Positions 22,917-31,962 of a DNA stretch of 64,000 bases are shown piece by piece (positions within the stretch are counted from its first letter, which is position 1; each line of letters opens with the position of its first letter). The translations under genes were made by a program, and so were the position numbers. A model generated the notes under the pieces. It was not told where the DNA came from, did no database searches, and was given only the letters and a program-made list of their open reading frames with translations. Source of the stretch: Pinus tabuliformis (lineage: Eukaryota > Streptophyta > Pinopsida > Pinales > Pinaceae); assembly GCA_031772625.1 (NCBI GenBank), contig CM062805.1:516564102-516628101 (forward strand), given 5' to 3'.

Positions 22917-25022
22917 TGGTGGGCCCCAGTATTGCAGCAATAATTTTGCAACTCCTAGGGCTCCCTTCTTTACTTTTATCAACCCGGTAGTTCGTAACAA
23001 ACTTGGAAAGCAACGGTGTTGTATGCACAAGTACTAGCTCTTGCCACGATTGTCACTTGATCAGCTGGCACAAGTCCACTAGGAGCTTAAGCCAACTTCT
23101 ATGATCTCTTAGAAGAAGCTTTTTAACTGATGGATGAAAGCTAACTCAAAGAAGGCTAATCTACTTGCAGAAAGAAACTGGAAAGCTGAAAGGAAGCGCA
23201 AACCCTAGTAAACCCTAATTTTACCAGCTAGCCCTACTGATGCAAGAAAGAGGATGCAAGATACTGAAAGAGATTCCATTGACTTCTAGGAAGGTAAAAT
23301 GCATGTCTCTAAGCTACTTCTACAGTAGCATCTGAAAAAAACATCTTTTTGTATTTTTGAATAAGTTGTCAGAATTATCATGCATGTGCTTTGACTGTTT
23401 TGACTGTGCAGAGGTGGATTGGCGAGAGGAAATTCGTGCAGGCAGTTGGGAAGGTTCAAAGAGGGCCTAAGGGGTCCCTAGAACCCTTCCAAAGAGTTTC
23501 ACAAAGTTTGGCTATCAAGAAACCGCGTTCGTGAGCTTCTACAGGAAGTTTGCAGGGGTTCTACAGGATGTTCTGTATTTTCTATAGGATGTTCAGAAAT
23601 GGGATTTTGGAGGGTGGATGGAGGGAGAAAGGCGGAGAAGTGAGTATGGAGGTAGGATAAGGGTGTGAGGGGGTCTAGGACTTGGTGGATGGAACTGAGG
23701 AGAGATGAAGATGGCTGGATTTGTTCAAGGAGGAGTAAAGCAATGTTGCACAAAAATTAGGGTTATGTGAGCGAATGTGGCAAACGTGAGGCAAGAATCT
23801 GAGTAGGGTTGGAGCAGATGGGATTGATGGAGTATGGCAGATAGGGAAGTGGTATGGGTACTCTGCAAGTTGTTTCTCCAACTGAACCAACAAAGACTTG
23901 GAAAATCATAGACCTAGTTACGTTAACCTAATCTAATCTAGCTAACAGTACAGAGAATGAACAGAAGTTTATTTGCAATGAGACCATGTATAATAACTAT
24001 GCAACGAAGCAATCAAGAATCTGAACATGTAACCAACTTCTACAAATAAAAATCGAACACTAATGATTGCATGGTGAGGCAATGATAGTGTTTTTGTTGG
24101 CAGCAAGGTCACCTTTGTCCCAGCTCATGATGCCACTAAGGGAGAGGTGAGATCAGAGGTCCTTGATGTACTTTTTCTAGATATCTTCCCTGTTAATAAC
24201 TTATCAACTCAATCTGAACATAAAAATCCTTTTTAATCATCAAAAGAAATATAAATAACAAATCAAGATTTAAATCTAAATAGCAGATTTTATTCTAAGA
24301 ATGCAGCAAAAACACATAAAGGTAAACAAAGGAGGTATTGTGCACTTGGGTTGGGCCCAAACCTAAGAGCTATAGCCTCCTAAGAGAGATTAGAGCTGGT
24401 GCAAAAGCTGGATTCATCTTTATTGATCAAAAGAAATGTTACATTCCAAAAATTGTCCACAAGGAAAAGCTTGAAAATGTGCTGAAATGCAAAGCTAACC
24501 TAATGCCTAAGAAATGACTAAAATCGAATTACAAACTAGCTAACTTCTGCCTACAAAGTGACTAACTAAAATGAGGCCCTAAGCCTTCTTATTTATACTA
24601 ATTGATGACCCCAACAGCCCTCCTAAACTTTAGGAACTCGGCTGCCAAAACTTGTAGTTAACAGCACCTTTACTAGCCCTTGCTCGGCTGCCCTTTTGAT
24701 AATTGATTTGGTGGCCCTTTAACTTCGAGCTGATGGTGGAGAATTCAAGCTAAGGGCCCATAAATGAAGGGGACACCTTCCTAAAAATCCTCTCCACGAA
24801 TTTGGCTGCCAAGTGCTCATTTAAACCTTTGATTTTGTCTCCAAATTGACCAAAAAGACTGCATAAAGCACACATTAGACTTGTTGGCATAATGACTAAC
24901 CCAATTCACTCTATTAGCATAAATATAATCAAAAACACACAATAAACTAATGAGAATGGTGGATTAAGTCGAGTTAGGAGGCTAAATGAGCCCATATAAT
25001 TATGCATTTTTGGGGCTCATCA
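22917..25022 (-). repeat. Gypsy 5' LTR, about 2.1 kb (same family as 39383-41555)
   Basis: On the minus strand it runs from TGATGAGCCCC to GGGGCCCACCA, an imperfect 11-bp inverted repeat. It has a TATAAATA box at 24597-24590 and AATAAA at 24424-24419, conserved in the copy at 39383-41555, which lies in the opposite orientation. The body of its element should lie to the left but is not recognisable, and no partner 3' LTR is seen. Small frames inside it are not genes. Confidence 0.8.
24590..24597 (-). promoter_or_regulatory. TATA box in the 22.9-25.0 kb LTR
   Basis: Minus-strand TATAAATA is followed by AAGAAGGC. The same TATAAATAAGAAGGC block occurs in the related LTR at 39818. About 170 bases downstream lies AATAAA, a plausible poly(A) signal. 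Conservation between two diverged copies supports a function in the original element. Confidence 0.5.
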
Positions 25023-25259
25023 CAGCTCAGGACCGCGATGACCCGAAATCTTCCATGGGGAGAAAACGGTGTCTTCGCAACTGTACACGAACAAGTCATG
25101 AAGATCCTGATTTTTCTCAAAGGGTGATTTCGGGTAGGCACACCTGTTTGAAAAACAGGTGCGTCAAGCGCCGATTCTTTTCAATTATCAAAATTAAAGT
25201 CATTTCTTTTGATTTGAAATGCCAACAAAGTATTTATAATTCGTTTTGTGCATGTGCAA

Positions 25260-26478
25260 GAAGAAAAAATGGTGATTGAGTGGAAAGAACGAGAGCATAC
25301 CACTGATGATGAAATGGCCATGGGAGACCAAGATTGTCTAGACATGCTCTGAAACTGTGGTCTGCTAAAATTCTTTATGGTGCCTAGTCTGAGGGCACAA
25401 CCGGATTTACTCCAGTATTTGATTTGAGCGTGGAATCTGAATGAGGCTAAGTTCATCATCCGAGGAGAAGAGCTGGAAATCGAGGCAGCAGATATCTATT
25501 TCTTGACAGGTTTTTCATGGAGGGGGGAAAGGCCCTGCATGACCAGGACGCAGATCACGGGAGAAACTATGGAAATGATGATGGGAAGGATGTTTCCAGA
25601 GGCAGAGAAGTTAGACAAGGGCGGAAAGCTCAAGATTTCTATTGTTGGAAACTTGTCTCTCTATGTCCTTTTCTCGACCATTACTAGAGAGGCTGGCTCA
25701 CAGGCCCTTCACAAGGCCACCAAAACCAAACTGCGGTTGGTTGCTGACAGCATGGATCCCACTGCCTTCAACTGGGCCGAGGTCGTGGTTGATAACATGA
25801 AGTGGTAATTAACAAAGTGCCATCGAGGGGATTTAAAACGATTCGGGTATGGGTCCATCCTGTTATCATTTATCCTTGATCACCTTCTTATCTTTCAGAG
25901 ACAGGTGGCAGTGGTAGCGTGGTCGACTCCGTGGGAACCGAGGGTGACTCGATGGGTGCTACTGATGCCCAAAGGAGGCGAGGGTCAGCATATGTCCTGG
26001 AGACCCGAATTTTTCCAGTGGTTGGACCGACAGCTTGTTATTGTCGAGGACTGGGCATACGCTGGGCTGGATTTCAGAGGTGATCCAGATTTGGTACTTC
26101 CCCCTGGGGAACACTGGGACCACTGAGGTAACAAATTTTGATTTTAATGATTTTATAATTTTTTATCATTTTTTATATATGTTCTTATCACTATGTTTCA
26201 ATCTGGTAGATGTTGGGCTGGAACGGCTTGCAGGCTTATCCCCGATTGCTCAGAGAGGCAAGTGGGAGTTTGTGATTTCTCCTCCTAGTGGAGACGTAGA
26301 GGATGAGATTGCTGGAGATCTGGAGGGATTGACAGAGGGAATCCCTGACTATGCGAGATTTGAGGACGTCCCTCGACAATACTATCGACACACAGCAGGG
26401 GTGTCGGTCAGGATCCATCGACTTCTCAGACGTGTGGTCCGAGCTATCGTGTGCTACAAAGAGCACCACGTAGATTAG
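25260..26478 (+). pseudogene. Plant transposon-associated frame, relative of the 16.8-19.9 kb one
   Basis: Plus-strand frames at 25503-25808, 25905-26126 and 26210-26478 look coding: even composition and many Trp and charged residues. Recognisable blocks are LEIEAADIYFLTGFSW, FNWAEVVVDNMKW and SILLSFILDHLLIF, then a LLMPKGGE segment. The NWA...DN...SF..D block order matches the minus-strand frame near 19.2-18.9 kb. A GT...AG segment at 26128-26209 (TTTT-rich, ending TCTGGTAG) could be an intron. The final part ends at 26478. The continuous frame is not intact. No function is known to me; it lies in the opposite sense to the Gypsy around it, so it may mark another insertion. Confidence 0.5.
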
Positions 26479-26570
26479 ACTCCTAGGTTTAATTTGCCAT
26501 TTTTGAAAGACATGATGTCTTGTGATGTAACCGAACACATTTTTTTTTAGCACTGTGATGTGCAACACTG

Positions 26571-26640
26571 ATATACATATATATATATATATATATACCT
26601 ATATATATTATTATGTATTTTTATATATGATATTATATAT
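26571..26640. repeat. AT microsatellite and AT-rich tract
   Basis: (AT)n of about 13 uninterrupted repeats, then shorter AT runs with CC and TT interruptions. It follows the end of the transposon-associated frame. Confidence 0.9.
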
Positions 26641-26658
26641 GTTTTTAATTGTTTCCTT

Positions 26659-27045
26659 TTATAAATGTCGCAAATGTCTATCTAATACATGATTTTCCAA
26701 TGCATCAATTAATGTATTTAGTCTTCTAAGAATGTGTCGATATGTGATATAATCAAAATTCCTTTCCAATAAACGAACACGTAAATAAAACCTTAAAATT
26801 TGAGGATTTTTGATGGAATAACGCTCGTTAAGTTGAAGAACAACAAGCTGGGAGTCTAGATTCACAATCAATGTGGGAATATTGAGGACAACAGCCTCAG
26901 CCAGTAATTCGATGACGATGCTATATTCAGAGACATTATTTGTGGTACATAGATACCGTGAGGATCATAGATACCCATGCCGCAGAGGAAAGATTCTGGG
27001 TACTGCGACAGGCACCATCAGTGAAACTGATATAAGGTGCGACAG
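26659..27045 (-). pseudogene. Gypsy RNase H remnant
   Basis: The minus-strand frame 26871-26659 has NLDSQLVVLQLNERYSIKN and a YLRVRLLERNFDYITYRHI segment, as in the plant RNase H (RVT_3-like) domain of Gypsy elements, with the third catalytic Asp in LDSQ. Upstream at about 27040-27015 is ISFTDGAC, carrying the first catalytic Asp. It belongs by strand and position to the Gypsy at 19873-38802. It is broken by a small number of breaks. No RT is found on either side. Confidence 0.75.
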
Positions 27046-27283
27046 ACATCTGCATAAGAAGTAAAAAGGAAACAATAAGCGACAAACGCTTACACACCAA
27101 TGCATGAAAGACTCATGCATAAGATAAGTTGCATGCCCCCTAGCATAATGACTCAAATCAAGGTACATGCCCCCCAAGCTTCATTTCATTCAACTAGGTG
27201 GATGGAATGAAGGTTCATTTACGAGATCTGGGAAAGACTCGACCTAGATCTTAATCAAAGGCTCAATTTGGAACAGGGAGTTG

Positions 27284-27655
27284 TTTCATTTTTTAAAGAG
27301 GTTGACACAGGAAATAACTATCCTCCAATCCATGGTTTCATTTCTTAACGAGGTTGACACATGAACGAACTATCCTCGTAACCCTTGTTTCATTTTTTAA
27401 CGAGCTTGACACAAGACAAGGAACTATGCTCTGACTCTTGTTTCATTTTTTAATGATGTTGACACAAGAAAAAGGAACTCTCCTCATTTCCTTGGTTTCA
27501 TTGTTTAACGAGGTTGACACAAGACAAGGCACTATCCTCGTTTCCTTGGTTTCATTTTTTAACGAGGTTAACACAAGACAAGGAACTATCCTCGTAAGAG
27601 TTGTTTCATTTTTTATTGAGTTTGACACAGTAAAAGAACTATCCTCATAAAAATT
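27284..27655. repeat. Minisatellite, seven units of about 54 bp
   Basis: Seven head-to-tail units begin TTTCATTTTTTAACGAGGTT and run through GACACAAGACAAGGAACTAT to CCTCG plus a variable tail. Central units are exactly 54 bp, or 18 codons. On the minus strand the array reads as an 18-residue repeat around RIVPCLVSTSLNNETKE. The outer units are the most diverged. The array lies between the protease and RNase H remnants of the surrounding Gypsy. Confidence 0.9.
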
Positions 27656-27824
27656 GTTCATGGGCCATATGAGAACATGGCTCCCAAGAGGTCTTCACTA
27701 GACGGAAGAACCATGCTATGGGAGGAATACATGTCATTGGGTACCAATGATAGATCAGGTTCCAGTGCCCCCAGTACATGATGTACGAGACCATCTGCTG
27801 GATCGTCGATAGATGCGGAGATGG

Positions 27825-30163
27825 TGATGCAGGAGCATTAGCTTGGGAAAATACCTTGTATTTTTATTAAACCTAGGGGTCTCATGTTTTTGAGAAATTG
27901 TTAATTTTATGTAAATATTTATGAGATTTTGTGAGGATTTGTAATGTTTCCAAATAATTGGACAACAAGAGAGAAATTAGTCTTGAAATATTTCAGAATT
28001 AATTATAAGCCTAATTTAGATTTAGTTTCAAGAGTTTTAGGGATGAGAATCTATCCTTTAGGGATGTTGAGAGATTTAGGGGTTTGTTGAGGAATTGAAG
28101 GGATTGAGCATTTAATTTAATGATATTTTTAAATTGTATAAACAGGAAGAAGTTTTAGAAGAGCGAAAAGGAGTGAGTGTGAGGTTCTCCTTGGGAGCCT
28201 TCAGGCAGTTGTAAAAGGCCATCAGTATCGAATATCTGGCCAAAGATAAGTTGTAAGTAGTGTCCTTTTGTTTTATGTAAATAATGTTTCAGAGGTATAT
28301 ATATATTATTGATTTAATGAGTAGCCTTACTCAAGGCAGAACTGATGTGTGTTCATAATGAAATCCGTTGCCCTTGTATAGTGGTAAACTGCTTTGAGTT
28401 ACAGTTATGCAGTGGTTCTAATTTTCTCGATGCGCCTTTGTTATATGGGTGATTATTGAATACACATTAACCTTTGGGTTCAATGCGCAGTTGCTGTGCG
28501 GGTAAATTATGGAATTTCCTTTGATATATATGTCAACTCTGTGGCAGACAGGGTTTAGATTTTAATTCTTTTATATGGTGGATCTCATGTCTTTTTCAAC
28601 CCGCAATTAATGGTAATTGTTAACTGTTGATACGCTGGTTATAAAAAAAATAGAATCCAGGTTTTTTGGCGTGTAGACGGTTCGTAGTAAGGACTGCGTC
28701 CATACAGTCGTTGTTGGGCAATTACAGAAGAAAAGGCTTGGATATATCCCGCGGTTAGCGTGAAGAGCTGCGCCTTTATACAGTGTAGCGAGAGTTTATA
28801 ACTGTCGGCATATCAGATCAAAGACATGAACAACATGGTGGGATGGCGTAGGTAGATATCTCTATTGTCTGCGTATCTTAATAATCATTGAAGCTTCGTT
28901 ATTTACATGACTGTGGTATGACTGATTACCGAGGGGAAATATATATACGAGATTTTGTTTTAGAATAAAAGCCGAGCTATAACTTCACCTATATACTACT
29001 GTTACCGTGGATATATATCGCTGTTCAGAGCGGAGGATCCCGATAACCATAAGGCGGCTTCTACTTGTGTCGGTTCTATTATATCTGAATTTTATCTGCG
29101 TGGATTGGAGGTAGCTGATATAGCGTAGATAACATGTTGTGCGTATACAACATGAAGGCACATGTATATTGTGTGCGTAAGTCCACAATTCTTATGGTTC
29201 TTTAAAAAGGAAGTCATAAAGTGGACGTGCATTAACCAGGCATGCTGATGATGGCACTGTGTATTTAATTCCAAGCATAGGCTTTCATAAATCATGGAGA
29301 TTACAACGCCTTGAAACCAGCTGTTATATGCACGGTAATTTACATTGTGTTATTTGCCAATTGAAATCTGGATTTAACATGCATATATATGCCTGCGTCC
29401 ACAGTAAGATTATGTTTTGTTGATTGATATTTGAACTCTGATTAAAGGCGAACAGTAAGGCGCACTTCTTGATTGAATCCAGCAAATTGTTTATGGAACT
29501 AATGAGTGTTATATCATTGTTGAATGGCGTGAGTGCAAGTGAAGAGGCGATTTGAGGCCGAGTTTTGAATTTGCATGCTGATGAATATTACATTTGAGAT
29601 TATTCCATATATGATGGCGTTAATGAAAGCCTGAAACAAATGGTGAATGTTTTGAACCACATGAAAGATAAACTTCCGCATGGAAAATGGTGCAGTTGTG
29701 AGACTGCCGTGTATGGAAATCGAATGAAGTATTGTATGCAGGGTTGAACGCATTAACTGGCATTGTTTAATTGGAACGCTGTTTGACAGAAATTGAAGGC
29801 GCAAGGCATGAAGGAACAGTTAAACTTCGACTTAGTTGCAGGGAGAGTCGATGGGTGAATTTGCAAAGGCGTTTGTTAAGATATTTTAAATATTTGCAAT
29901 GGCATTATTTAAACAGAATTTTATCCGGCTTATCAAGAGCTGATTGTAATGGAGATTATATAAATGAGGTATGGAATGTGGATTGTGAAAACAGATTTGA
30001 ATATTGATTGTTTGACAATTTGATGCTTATGAAATGGTTGAGATGAAAAGTATTTTGAAAATACCAGGGATTGATATTTTTAATTTCAGGAAAAACAATT
30101 GAGAAGCAGGTTGATATGTGTTACTATTGAAGATCCTGGCTTTGCAGGCCTAGCCCTGCGTCA
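27825..30163 (+). repeat. 5' LTR of the young element, 2339 bp
   Basis: It starts TGATGCAGGAGCATTAGC and ends GCCTAGCCCTGCGTCA. It is unusually long relative to the interior. A TATAAACA sequence at 28137-28144 is a possible promoter. Short frames on both strands recur in both LTR copies only because the LTRs are repeats. Confidence 0.9.
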
Positions 30164-30167
30164 TTTT

Positions 30168-30182
30168 TGGTATCAGAGCTGG
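30168..30182 (+). other. Primer-binding site, initiator-Met tRNA
   Basis: TGGTATCAGAGCTGG lies four bases after the LTR end. Twelve bases match the plant initiator-Met consensus perfectly. This fixes the plus-strand orientation. Confidence 0.9.
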
Positions 30183-30591
30183 AATAGCTCTGTTTGAAGG
30201 ATGAAGTTTTTTTTTTTATTAATTGCATGTGATAAGATCAGATTTTGAGACTGATGAATGTTGCAACACAGGGATGCCGTGCAGGTGGGAGATGAAGCGA
30301 GATCAATAGGATCTTGAAGGTGAAATGATTTTTTTTCTGATTTGACATTTGTGATGAGAGTTTCTGGTTGCAGAGAAGATGGCATTGAACCTGACATTCA
30401 GCTAAAGGCTGGATAAGGAGGACAATTGTAGTGTCCTGAAGAAGAAGGTGAGTTGAAGAGATAGCCTGAAGAGAGCAGAGAGAGTGCTCGAAAGGTTCCA
30501 GAGGCAGCGAACCAAGTACTTACCAAAAGACTGAGTGAGGAGGGCTTGGTGAGGTAAGTGACAGCAGAAGAGATTGTTGTCGTAGAGGCTA

Positions 30592-30804
30592 GTGCAACTC
30601 ATGGAAAGTGAGAAGATGATCATGGAGGATCAAAGAAGAGGTTCAGAGGAATGCCAAAGCGATGAGATGACTACAGAAGTCAAAGAAAGAGAGATTGTAG
30701 TGATGAAAGTGCAATTGCAGGTACTAGAGGAATGGTTGCAAGAGCAGGAAAACCAGAATAGAGGATGGATCTTTCCACTGAAGGGAAAGAAAGTGAAGTG
30801 GTAG
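30592..30804 (+). CDS. Short charged frame (70 residues) ahead of the orphan protein
   Basis: The frame is rich in Glu, Lys, Gln and Met, with heptad-like MKVQLQVLEEWLQEQENQN. It ends 39 bases before the ATG at 30844. The composition resembles the start of the next frame, so it may be part of the same ancestral gene or an upstream frame in its own right. Nothing recognisable. Confidence 0.35.
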   Translation: MQLMESEKMIMEDQRRGSEECQSDEMTTEVKEREIVVMKVQLQVLEEWLQEQENQNRGWIFPLKGKKVKW

Positions 30805-30843
30805 AGGCTACAACAGAAAAGAGATCGACAGATAAACATGTAG

Positions 30844-31962
30844 TTGACAGAAGAGCTGAGAAAGCTCGAGCAGATAATGGATGTACAATTGAGACGTGAA
30901 GAACTCAGGGCAGCTGAGTTGGAAGAGGAGATTTCCATTGATGAAACAGAGGAGGAGATCATTGATGATTTCTTGAACTATTGGGCAGATCCAGATCAGC
31001 TGGATAATGTGAACTCTTGTGTTTTTATAGCTGACAGTTGTGATGTGATTACAGGTTTTGTTGAAGAGGAAGTTCATGTGAATGAAGAAGATGATCAGCT
31101 GACGATTAAAGCTGATGAGACTTGTAGTTTTCAAACTAACAAGTTGTGTATGAATGCAGGGACTGTAAGTGATGGTGATGTTATGCTTCAGCAATTCCAC
31201 AGAGAAATTGCATTGCTAGAATATTTGTTGAAGAATTCGGAGTATGACAGGGAAATGGCAGAAGAAAGAGTTCAGTACAGTGAACGAGTGCAGAAAGATA
31301 TCATGGAAGAAGATGATGTGGGAGAAAGACTGGTTGACAGTCTTGAGAATTCTTCAGAGGATTCTTTGGGCAAAGAGAATCAGCATACTGATGTGTTGAT
31401 AGTGGAGGAGAATTCAGAACAGCATAATGAAGTGCTGGCAAAGGAGGATAAGTCACTGATGCCTTCTGATTTTTATTCTAACAAGTGTTTTGTGAATGCA
31501 GGTATTGTTGCAGAACATTTGACTCAGTTGAGCAGTCAAATGAAGGAAGAAGAAGTTTTCTGTTCCAGAAGACAAGAGGGTATGGATGATTGGGTGGCGG
31601 TAAGAAATGAGAAAGTCAGAACAGAAACAAGCATAGAAACAAGAAGTCAGCGAGTGACAGTACAAACTGAGCAAGCCGTCTTAGCTCAGCAGACAGCAAG
31701 AAAACAACAGCCGGGAGATTTATTGGACCGAGAGATTGAAAGTATCAGAAGACTAATGACAAAAGAATCCCGAAAGAGACCAGCAGTAGCAAGGAAGAGA
31801 AGCAGCAGAAGCAGCAAAATTAAAATAGAGACAGATTGTGAAAGTGCAGCAAGTGGAGCAAGACAGCATAAAGTGTGGGATCTAGGTGGACAGAGATTTA
31901 AAAAGCATGATCTGGAGATCATGGTCATTTTCAACCTAGGGAGTCTGATGCAGGAGCATTAG
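30844..31962 (+). CDS. Orphan acidic coiled-coil protein of the young LTR element (372 residues)
   Basis: An intact frame fills most of the interior. Residues 1-45 are a charged helix (EELRKLEQIM, RREELRAAELEEEI). The middle is acidic and holds two copies of a motif: TNKLCMNAGTVSD (about residues 99-111) and SNKCFVNAGIVAE (about 212-224). Around residues 314-326 is a basic block, RKRPAVARKRSSR, that could bind nucleic acid or direct nuclear import. No CCHC, protease, RT, RNase H or integrase motif is visible. The position suggests a gag-like role, as in non-autonomous LARD-type elements, but that is inference. The last six codons and stop lie inside the 3' LTR, which begins at 31946. Confidence 0.7.
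   Translation: MTEELRKLEQIMDVQLRREELRAAELEEEISIDETEEEIIDDFLNYWADPDQLDNVNSCVFIADSCDVITGFVEEEVHVNEEDDQLTIKADETCSFQTNKLCMNAGTVSDGDVMLQQFHREIALLEYLLKNSEYDREMAEERVQYSERVQKDIMEEDDVGERLVDSLENSSEDSLGKENQHTDVLIVEENSEQHNEVLAKEDKSLMPSDFYSNKCFVNAGIVAEHLTQLSSQMKEEEVFCSRRQEGMDDWVAVRNEKVRTETSIETRSQRVTVQTEQAVLAQQTARKQQPGDLLDREIESIRRLMTKESRKRPAVARKRSSRSSKIKIETDCESAASGARQHKVWDLGGQRFKKHDLEIMVIFNLGSLMQEH

Noticed and set aside
22912-25027. LTR at 22917-25022 as a solo LTR with a CAACT / CAGCT target duplication
   Set aside because: The left 5-mer is part of the spacer and primer site that follow a 5' LTR; the partial match is likely chance.
26571-26640. Origin or matrix-attachment site
   Set aside because: A simple AT microsatellite; nothing else supports such a role.
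27284-27655. CRISPR-like array
   Set aside because: Units are contiguous variants of one 54-bp sequence without unique spacers: an ordinary minisatellite.
28985-30007. Frames of 67-96 codons repeated at 33104-34125
   Set aside because: They are duplicated only because they sit in the two LTRs of the young element; no coding signal beyond that.
30168-30182. tRNA gene fragments (this site and those near 1460, 46840, 59915)
   Set aside because: Each is a 12-15-base primer site next to an LTR edge; no cloverleaf can be formed.
31453-31934. Minus-strand frames rich in Leu and Ser within the orphan gene
   Set aside because: Antisense shadows of the 372-residue plus-strand frame.
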